From positions 1-13,719 of the forward strand of contig CAKUSI010000069.1 in NCBI GenBank assembly GCA_934678955.1: DNA of 13,719 nucleotides. Reading direction: 5' to 3'. The translations under genes were made by a program, and so were the position numbers. Below, piece by piece: positions 6,617 through 13,719 of the stretch. The stretch's first letter is position 1, and the number at the start of each line of letters is the position of its first letter. Under the pieces are notes generated by a model. It did no database searches. It saw only the letters and a program-made list of their open reading frames with translations, and was not told the origin of the DNA. The stretch is from an uncultured Austwickia sp. (GTDB taxonomy: Bacteria > Actinomycetota > Actinomycetes > Actinomycetales > Dermatophilaceae).

Positions 6617-7942
6617 GTGCGGTACGGGACTGGTCGCTGGTGGCGCTCCATCGTGGATTCGGCCCGCGCGCTGCGGACCGCGGGGGCGACTGCGCGCCAG
6701 AGACACGATGTGACGCCGTCCAGGTCCGGGGCCTCGAGCCGTCCCCTGCGCGTCCTCCTGCTCGGAGACTTCGGCGGAGGGAATCTCGGCAACGAGGCTT
6801 CCCTCGAGGCCGCCGTCGCGGAGCTCCGCCGCCGGCATGCCGACGTGCGGATCCGCGTGGCGTGCTCAGAACCAGAGCTGCTCGAGCGGCAACGGCGGTT
6901 GCCCGCAATCACCTGGAGGCCGAAAGGTCGTGGCCTGCATCGGATCCCATGGGAGTCCGCGCGCGCGATCGCGGATCTCGCGGGCGAACCGCTGCGCTGG
7001 TTCAGGGCGCTGGCGATCGTCCGGTCGGCCGACGCGGTCCTGGTGCCTGGCACAGGAATCCTGGACGATTTCGGGGTTCGCCCGTGGGAGCAACCTCTCA
7101 CGTTACTGACCTGGTCATCGGCGGCGCGGACGGCGAGGCGGCCCTTCACCTTCTGTGCGGTGGGCGCCGGCCCCATCACGAATCCCTGGAGTCGACGGCT
7201 CCTGGTATCTGCGGCGCGGTTGGCGAGCCGGGTCTCCTACCGTGACGCCGGCTCCCGCGAGTTCATGCGACGTTGCGGCCGAGACACCGGTGCGGACCAG
7301 GTGTGCCCTGACCTGGCCTTCGCCACTCCCCACGAGGTGCCCCCGCAGCACGTCGATGGCGGCGGTATTCGGGCGGTCGGCCTGGGGGTGATGAGTTACG
7401 GGGGGTGGAGCGGCAGAATCGAGGGGCAGCAGTATCAGGAGTACCTCACACTGCTCGACGACATCATCGACGGAATCAGCGCTCGAGGTCGCAGGATCGT
7501 TTTCCTGATCGGGCAACCTAACGATCGCCTTGCGGTCGAGGCGCTCACCGAACGGGCGATCCGTCGCGGTATCCCGAGCGATATGCTGGCGGGCCCACCC
7601 ATCGACACCTTCCCCGATCTGCTCGATGTGATCGGGACGACGGACTACGTCATCGCCACGCGCTATCACAATGTGGTGGGCGCTATGATCATGGCCCGTC
7701 CCGTCATTTCTGTCGGCTACGCACCCAAGAACGCCCAGCTCTTCGAGCAGATCGGGCTCACGCCGGTCGATCAGCACGTGGATAACGCCAGTGCACAGTG
7801 GGTTCTGAACGCCATGGACGAACACGAAGCGAAAGCAGACTTCGTTGCGGCATGCCGGTCCTCCACCGTTCGCGACGGCTGGCGGGATGGAATCCAACGA
7901 GAATTCGCGGACGTCCTGGCAACGATTACGAAGAGCGCGTAG
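6617..7942 (+). CDS. Polysaccharide pyruvyl transferase (CsaB/WcaK-like)
   Basis: The 441-residue protein belongs to the polysaccharide pyruvyl transferase family (PF04230). It would transfer the enolpyruvyl group of phosphoenolpyruvate to a sugar of the repeat unit, giving an acidic pyruvate ketal. After ~45 unconserved residues (RYGTGRWWRS onward) the core begins RVLLLGDFGGGNLGNEASLE. This matches the family's N-terminal glycine-rich G-N-x-G-(D/N)-E-A motif, here with Asn in place of the more usual Asp. SADAVLVPGTGILDDFG and FCAVGAGPI follow, then the C-terminal TRYHNVVGAMIMARPVISVGY block (from Thr348) with the conserved Arg and His, and KNAQLFEQIG. No signal peptide is seen, so it acts in the cytoplasm on the lipid-linked unit. 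It is divergent from GT26 and convergent with rmlA. The family call is secure; acceptor sugar unknown. Confidence 0.9.
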   Translation: MRYGTGRWWRSIVDSARALRTAGATARQRHDVTPSRSGASSRPLRVLLLGDFGGGNLGNEASLEAAVAELRRRHADVRIRVACSEPELLERQRRLPAITWRPKGRGLHRIPWESARAIADLAGEPLRWFRALAIVRSADAVLVPGTGILDDFGVRPWEQPLTLLTWSSAARTARRPFTFCAVGAGPITNPWSRRLLVSAARLASRVSYRDAGSREFMRRCGRDTGADQVCPDLAFATPHEVPPQHVDGGGIRAVGLGVMSYGGWSGRIEGQQYQEYLTLLDDIIDGISARGRRIVFLIGQPNDRLAVEALTERAIRRGIPSDMLAGPPIDTFPDLLDVIGTTDYVIATRYHNVVGAMIMARPVISVGYAPKNAQLFEQIGLTPVDQHVDNASAQWVLNAMDEHEAKADFVAACRSSTVRDGWRDGIQREFADVLATITKSA

Positions 7943-7950
7943 TCAGACGT

Positions 7951-7974
7951 CTGGCCCAGCCTCGACCGGGTCAG
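7951..7974 (+). terminator. Candidate terminator hairpin, pyruvyl transferase/rmlA gap
   Basis: CTGGCCC (7951-7957) can pair with GGGTCAG (7968-7974), 7 pairs including one G-U, around a 10-base loop. It begins 8 bases after the pyruvyl transferase stop. Overlapping alternatives are the palindrome CAGACGTCTG (7944-7953) and TCAGG/CCTGA (7971-7975 with 7983-7987). No U tract follows. Confidence 0.3.
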
Positions 7975-8007
7975 GACATCTGCCTGAGAGGAATTCTTCG
8001 CGGCCGG

Positions 8008-10059
<2,052 letters not shown>

Positions 10060-10086
10060 AATCCCCAGCACGAGGAGCCCCCGCCC

Positions 10087-11502
10087 ATGACCGAGCTGGC
10101 CGTCCGGACCACCGCCATCCCCGGCCTGCTGGTCGTCGACCTGCCCGTGCACGGCGACGCTCGCGGCTGGTTCAAGGAGAACTGGCAACGCGCCAAGATG
10201 ACCGCCCTCGGGCTGCCGGACTTCGGCCCGGTCCAGCACAACCTCGCATACAACGCCGAGCGCGGCGTGGCCCGCGGCGTGCACGCCGAGCCGTGGGACA
10301 AGTACGTCTCGGTCGCCACCGGGCGCATCTTCGGCGCTTGGGTCGATCTGCGCGAGGGTCCCTCGTACGGCCAGGTCGTCACGCTCGAGGTCACCCCCGA
10401 CCGGGCCGTGTACGTCCCCCGCGGCGTGGGCAACGCCTACCAGACCCTCGAACCGGGCACGGTCTATACCTACCTCGTCAACGAGCACTGGCAGGCGGAG
10501 GCGAAGGACCGGTATGCGTTCGTCTCGATCGCGGATCCGGCGCTGGGCATCGACTGGCCGATCCCACTGGAGGAGTGCGTCCTGTCGGAGGCCGACCAGG
10601 CCCACCCGCCGCTGGCCCACGCCACGCCGGCGAGAGAAGGCCGCGTCCTGATCCTCGGCGCCGGGGGCCAACTCGGTCGCGCCCTGGCGGACCGGCTTCC
10701 GGTCGCCCTGGGCACGCGTCTCGAGAACGTGGTGCCGCTCACCCGATCCGAGGCCGACCTCACCGACCCCTCGTGGCTGCACCGCGTGGACCTGTCCGAC
10801 GTGGACGTGATCGTCAACGCGGCCGCGTACACGAAGGTCGACGCGGCCGAGACACCCGACGGCCGGCGGCAGGCCTGGGCCGCCAACGTCACCGGCGTCG
10901 GCCAGCTCGTCGAGGCCTGCCGCGAACGCCGCATCCCGCTCGTCCACGTCTCCAGCGACTACGTCTTCGACGGCAGCATCGAGGAGCACGACGAGGACGA
11001 GCCGTTCAGCCCGCTGGGCGTCTACGGGCAGACCAAGGCCGCCGGCGACATGCTCGTCGCGACGCTGGAGCGGCACTACATCGTGCGGACCAGTTGGGTG
11101 GTCGGCGACGGGCCCAACTTCGTGGCCACGATGACCCGCCTCGCCGACTCCGGGGCCTGTCCGTCGGTGGTCGACGACCAGTACGGGCGACTCACCTCCA
11201 CCGGCGTCCTCGCCGACGCGATCGGGCACCTGATCGCCACCCGCGCACCGTGGGGCACGTACAACTGCACGAACGGCGGGCCCGTGCGCAGCTGGGCCGA
11301 CATCGCCGCGGACGTCTTCGAGCGGCGCGGTCGCGATCGCGCCGATGTGAGGCGGGTCACCGCGGAGCAGTACGAAACCCAGCAAGTCGCCGCCGGGAAG
11401 CACCCCGCCCCGCGGCCCCGGCACAGCACCTTGACGCTGGCCAAGCTGACCGCTTCCGGATTCCAGATGCCTCCCTGGAACGCGCCCCACGCGCCTGGCT
11501 GA
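10087..11502 (+). CDS. RmlC-RmlD fusion: dTDP-4-keto-6-deoxyglucose 3,5-epimerase / dTDP-4-keto-rhamnose reductase
   Basis: The 471-residue protein would carry out the last two steps to dTDP-L-rhamnose. Residues ~1-180 are an RmlC-type cupin: DARGWFKENW, then RGVHAEPWDKYVSV with the likely catalytic His66 and Lys72, WVDLREGPSYG, YTYLVNEHW, and SIADPALGIDWP with Asp150 of the His-Asp dyad. The usual GFAHGF block reads GVGNAYQT, so a normally conserved His is Asn116. Residues ~185-471 are RmlD: GAGGQLG (191-197), NAAAYTKVDAAE, VSSDYVFDG, YGQTKAAGD with Tyr313 and Lys317, and RTSWVVG. ATG 10087 has GAGGAG 9 bases upstream. GTG 9985, overlapping the rmlB stop as GTGA, is an in-frame alternative that adds a Pro-rich leader. 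Such fusions are known in actinobacteria. Confidence 0.92.
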   Translation: MTELAVRTTAIPGLLVVDLPVHGDARGWFKENWQRAKMTALGLPDFGPVQHNLAYNAERGVARGVHAEPWDKYVSVATGRIFGAWVDLREGPSYGQVVTLEVTPDRAVYVPRGVGNAYQTLEPGTVYTYLVNEHWQAEAKDRYAFVSIADPALGIDWPIPLEECVLSEADQAHPPLAHATPAREGRVLILGAGGQLGRALADRLPVALGTRLENVVPLTRSEADLTDPSWLHRVDLSDVDVIVNAAAYTKVDAAETPDGRRQAWAANVTGVGQLVEACRERRIPLVHVSSDYVFDGSIEEHDEDEPFSPLGVYGQTKAAGDMLVATLERHYIVRTSWVVGDGPNFVATMTRLADSGACPSVVDDQYGRLTSTGVLADAIGHLIATRAPWGTYNCTNGGPVRSWADIAADVFERRGRDRADVRRVTAEQYETQQVAAGKHPAPRPRHSTLTLAKLTASGFQMPPWNAPHAPG

Positions 11503-11509
11503 ACAGCCA
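11496..11509 (+). terminator. Small hairpin spanning the rmlCD stop
   Basis: TGGCT-GAAC-AGCCA is a perfect 5-pair stem with a 4-base loop and contains the TGA stop. Outer bases GCGCC (11491-11495) and GGCGC (11519-11523) could extend it across a bulge. A terminator role is possible but there is no U tract. Confidence 0.25.
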
Positions 11510-11642
11510 CCTCGCCCGGGCGCTTGTCGTGCGACCCTTCTCACGTGCAACACAGGTTTCAGACAGGTGGCTCACGAGAGAAAACTCCCGCCCTTCGCCT
11601 GAGAATCGCAGGGAGAATGCGCCCGAATCTCATTGGGGTCCG

Positions 11643-11669
11643 CGCATGTACAGTTGTCCCGGACATGCG
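11643..11669. promoter_or_regulatory. Inverted repeat upstream of the GT4 gene
   Basis: CGCATGT (11643-11649) and ACATGCG (11663-11669) are perfect 7-base inverted arms around 13 bases, about 80 bases upstream of the GT4 start. The geometry and part of the core match the repeat at 4539-4565. TACAGT (11649-11654) fits TANNNT but has no clear -35. The rest of 11503-11746 contains the palindrome GCCCGGGC (11514-11521) and G-rich sequence before the ribosome site, and no gene. Confidence 0.35.
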
Positions 11670-11728
11670 TCGCGGTGGCCTCGGGGGAGGTCGGGGGGAC
11701 GGCGCAAGCGTCCATCGGGGAGTTCGAC

Positions 11729-11734
11729 AGGAGG
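11729..11734 (+). promoter_or_regulatory. Shine-Dalgarno AGGAGG with long spacing
   Basis: AGGAGG lies 12 bases before ATG 11747, longer than usual. Between them is another GGGGGCTA (11733-11740). The alternative start ATG 11834 has only a crowded GGAG next to it. Confidence 0.5.
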
Positions 11735-11746
11735 GGGCTAGTCATC

Positions 11747-13312
11747 ATGCATCAGGCCGGTCAGAAGTCCAGCCACGAGGGTCAAGAGTCCAACCAAGAC
11801 GGACCAGAGTCCAATGGGGAAGGATCGTCGGAGATGCTGCGCGTCGCGCTTGTCGGCACGCGAGGCGTTCCCGCCCGGTACGGAGGCTTCGAGACCGCGA
11901 TGGAGGAAGTGGGCCGCCGCCTGGTGGCGCGTGGCCACGACGTCACCGTCTACTGCCGCAACGGGAACTCGGGCGAAGCTACCGATCCGGACGAGCACCT
12001 CGGGATGCGCCTGGTTCACCTTCCCGCCTTGCGGCACCGCTCGCTCGAGACCCTCAGTCACACGCTCCTGTCGGCCACGCACGTGGCCTTCTCGCCGCAC
12101 CGCTACGACGCGGTGATCATGTGCAACGGCGCCAACTCGGTCGCCCTCCCACTGTTCCGCGCCGCGGGCACGCCGGTCGCTGTCAACGTGGACGGGTTGG
12201 AGTGGCGACGCTCCAAGTGGGGCCGCACCGCCCGCCGGTACTACCGGGCGGCCGAAGGGCTGTCGGTGCGCTGGGCCGACGCCCTCGTCGCCGATGCCCG
12301 GGGCATCGCGGACTACTACTGGTGGGAGTTCGGGGCAGGCACGCGCGAGATCCCTTACGGCGCCCCCGACCTGAGCGATACCCGCACCGACCGGCTCGCG
12401 GAGCTCGACCTGCGCCCCGACGGATACCACCTCGTCGTCGCCCGCTTCGAACCCGAGAACAACGTCACGTTCATGATCGAGGGCTACCTGCGCAGCCAGG
12501 CCCGCCTGCCGCTGGTCGTGGTGGGCTCGAACCCGTACCCCACCGAGTACGCCCGCGAGGTCGAGCACCTGGCTGCCCGCAGCAGCCACATCCGACTGCT
12601 CGGCGGAGTCTGGGATCAGGACTTGCTGGACCAGCTCTACAAGGGCGCCCTCACCTATCTGCACGGCCACTCGGTCGGCGGCACGAACCCGTCGCTGCTG
12701 CGAGCCATGGGGGCCGCCACGGCGACGGTCGCCTACGGCTGCACCTTCAACCGTGAGGTCGCGGGGGAGCACGGCATCTTCGCGGCCACGTCCGACGAGG
12801 TGGCGGTCGCGATCACCGAAGCGGAGGAGTTCCCGGTGGCGATGCGCTACCGGGGGGCCGGCCTTGCTGACCGAGCACGCGAACGCTATACCTGGGACGC
12901 GGTGACCGATGCCTACGAGCAACTGTGTTACGAGCTGGCGGCGGGCGAGAGTCAACGCACCCTGTTCACGGGGCGTCGTCGGCGCGTCGCTCCCGGTTCC
13001 GAGATGCCGCTGCACGCCGCCACCCCGACGGTCGTCACGACGCATGCGCGCCTGGGGGTGTCCGTTGCAGGCCTCGGGGCCGGCCGCCCGACGGGCCTGG
13101 AGCCCGGCGCCGGTCGGCACCGCCGAGAAGAGGCGGTCGGTGCGCACAGGGTCGACTCGTACTCGATGAACCCCGTAGAGAAGGCGGAGCATGAAGAGCC
13201 TGGTGGGCTACCTACGCTCGATCGGCTGGCTGATCGTCGCGTTCGTCCTGCTCGTCCCCCTGTCGGTCACCGCGCTCACGGCCACTCTCGCGCCGCGGAT
13301 CGTGGCGCCTAA
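11747..13312 (+). CDS. GT4 glycosyltransferase, DUF1972 / rhamnosyltransferase type, with long C-terminal tail
   Basis: The catalytic region starts at residue 30 with LRVALVGTRGVPARYGGFET. This is characteristic of the DUF1972-containing GT4 enzymes that include streptococcal WchF/Cps2T rhamnosyltransferases. VNVDGLEWRRSKWG, DALVADARGIADYY, VARFEPENN and HGHSVGGTNPSLLRAM (306-321) follow, and the fold ends near residue 400. With rml genes directly upstream, dTDP-rhamnose is the likely donor. In streptococcal relatives the last block usually has Glu where Ser309 and Arg319 stand here. Residues 6-26 are three acidic heptapeptide repeats. After ~400 comes a basic, low-complexity tail; its last ~40 codons overlap the next gene by 122 bases in another frame and have unfavourable codon composition, so the true end may be earlier. 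ATG 11834 is an alternative start. The donor is inference. Confidence 0.82.
   Translation: MHQAGQKSSHEGQESNQDGPESNGEGSSEMLRVALVGTRGVPARYGGFETAMEEVGRRLVARGHDVTVYCRNGNSGEATDPDEHLGMRLVHLPALRHRSLETLSHTLLSATHVAFSPHRYDAVIMCNGANSVALPLFRAAGTPVAVNVDGLEWRRSKWGRTARRYYRAAEGLSVRWADALVADARGIADYYWWEFGAGTREIPYGAPDLSDTRTDRLAELDLRPDGYHLVVARFEPENNVTFMIEGYLRSQARLPLVVVGSNPYPTEYAREVEHLAARSSHIRLLGGVWDQDLLDQLYKGALTYLHGHSVGGTNPSLLRAMGAATATVAYGCTFNREVAGEHGIFAATSDEVAVAITEAEEFPVAMRYRGAGLADRARERYTWDAVTDAYEQLCYELAAGESQRTLFTGRRRRVAPGSEMPLHAATPTVVTTHARLGVSVAGLGAGRPTGLEPGAGRHRREEAVGAHRVDSYSMNPVEKAEHEEPGGLPTLDRLADRRVRPARPPVGHRAHGHSRAADRGA
11762..11824 (+). repeat. Three 21-base in-frame tandem repeats
   Basis: The core GTCCA recurs at 11767, 11788 and 11809, exactly 21 bases apart. 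Translated, the units are QKSSHEG, QESNQDG and PESNGEG at the N-terminus of the GT4 protein. Confidence 0.65.
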
Positions 13313-13719
13313 CTACGAGGCCACCACCCAGGTCCCGCTGTCGCTGCTGTCGGGGTCCCACGCCTCCTACGAGGCCTCCACCTACGCCGCCGACTTCGAC
13401 ACCGCCCTGTCCCGCAAGGAGGCCGCCGAGGCGGCGGCCACGGCCTCCGGGCAAGGCTCCACCGACGTCTCCGGCTTCCTGACGGCCGCCCACGCCGGGG
13501 ACACGACGTACTCGACCGCCAGCTTCGCCGCTCCGTCGGAAGCCGCGGCGGTCGCCGGCCTCAAGGCGGGTGTCAGTTCGGCCTTGCAGGAGATGACGAC
13601 CCGCAAGCGCGAGCGCGCCGAGATGGAGCTCACCGCCGCCACGACGGCCCGCCGCCAGCTCCTCGTCGACCACGGATCCGAACCCGCGCCCCCCGACGGG
13701 GTCGAACAGGCCCCGTGGC
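13191..13719 (+). CDS. Membrane-anchored Wzz-like chain-length protein (3' end outside window)
   Basis: The 176 visible codons are open to the window edge. The protein starts MKSLVGYLRSIGWL, has one strong membrane segment at about 12-32 (GWLIVAFVLLVPLSVTALTA), then an extracytoplasmic region (NYEATTQVPLSLL, SYEASTYAADFDTAL) rich in Ala, Thr and Ser, with a charged stretch MTTRKRERAEMEL that may be helical. A short N-terminal tail, a membrane segment and a YEA[TS]-type first strand resemble Wzz-type polysaccharide co-polymerases. That fits the end of an EPS operon, but similarity is weak and the part needed for confirmation is missing. An in-frame stop at 13167-13169 precedes it, so the start lies between there and about 13203; ATG 13191 is best, with AAGG at 13181-13184 as a possible ribosome site. 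It overlaps the GT4 frame. Confidence 0.5.
   Translation, partial: MKSLVGYLRSIGWLIVAFVLLVPLSVTALTATLAPRIVAPNYEATTQVPLSLLSGSHASYEASTYAADFDTALSRKEAAEAAATASGQGSTDVSGFLTAAHAGDTTYSTASFAAPSEAAAVAGLKAGVSSALQEMTTRKRERAEMELTAATTARRQLLVDHGSEPAPPDGVEQAPW

Noticed and set aside
7944..7953. Palindrome CAGACGTCTG
   Set aside because: It is short, without a loop, and located between convergent genes; a regulatory role is unlikely and chance occurrence is plausible.
11656..11700. Promoter using TTGTCC (11654-11659) as -35 for the GT4 gene
   Set aside because: No -10-like sequence is found 16-18 bases downstream; the region is almost purely G/C.
10293..11741. 482-codon plus-strand open frame
   Set aside because: It is an out-of-frame shadow of rmlCD, dominated by Arg, Gly and Pro.
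11738..13192. 484-codon minus-strand open frame
   Set aside because: It is antisense to the GT4 gene and shows no recognisable domain.
13212..13673. 153-codon minus-strand open frame at the right edge
   Set aside because: It is Gly/Arg-rich and antisense to the Wzz-like gene, whose plus-strand frame has better codon composition and a membrane segment.

Overview
The window looks like a chromosomal surface or exopolysaccharide (EPS) biosynthesis locus of a high-GC actinobacterium. The evidence is the strong G/C bias at third codon positions, frequent GTG starts, 4-base stop/start overlaps, an apparently leaderless start at rmlB, a lipoprotein typical of Gram-positives, and a fused RmlC-RmlD protein of a kind known in actinobacteria. 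I cannot name the genus from the sequence. No tRNA, rRNA, transposase or CRISPR array is visible.

Layout. (1) 1-3433, plus strand: the 3' part of a protein joining a GT2 and a GT4 glycosyltransferase, overlapping by 4 bases a Wzx-type flippase. (2) 3504-8874, genes in strictly alternating orientation: a GT14/Core-2 branching-type glycosyltransferase (-), a secreted lipoprotein with a possible polysaccharide-lyase fold (+), a WecG/TagA/CpsF GT26 transferase (-), a polysaccharide pyruvyl transferase (+), and rmlA (-). (3) 8990-13719, plus strand: rmlB, an rmlC-rmlD fusion, a GT4 transferase of the DUF1972/rhamnosyltransferase type, and the start of a membrane-anchored Wzz-like protein that runs off the window.

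How they fit. RmlA, RmlB and RmlCD make dTDP-L-rhamnose from glucose-1-phosphate. The DUF1972-type GT4 probably uses that sugar. The GT2, GT4, GT14 and GT26 enzymes would build the lipid-linked repeat unit, pyruvyl transferase would add an acidic ketal, the flippase would export the unit, and the Wzz-like protein would influence chain length. The lipoprotein may bind or trim the polymer outside the cell. No Wzy polymerase or initiating phosphoglycosyl transferase is inside the window; they may lie just outside.

Regulation. Longer non-coding gaps occur at 4464-4696, 6393-6616, 8875-8989 and 11503-11746. Two of them carry inverted repeats with the same geometry (7-base arms, 13-base spacer) and a related core. 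An octamer GGGGGCTA recurs in three of them and at the rmlA start. These are the least ordinary signals in the window. The enzymes are recognisable families, and I did not find a clearly undescribed machinery.
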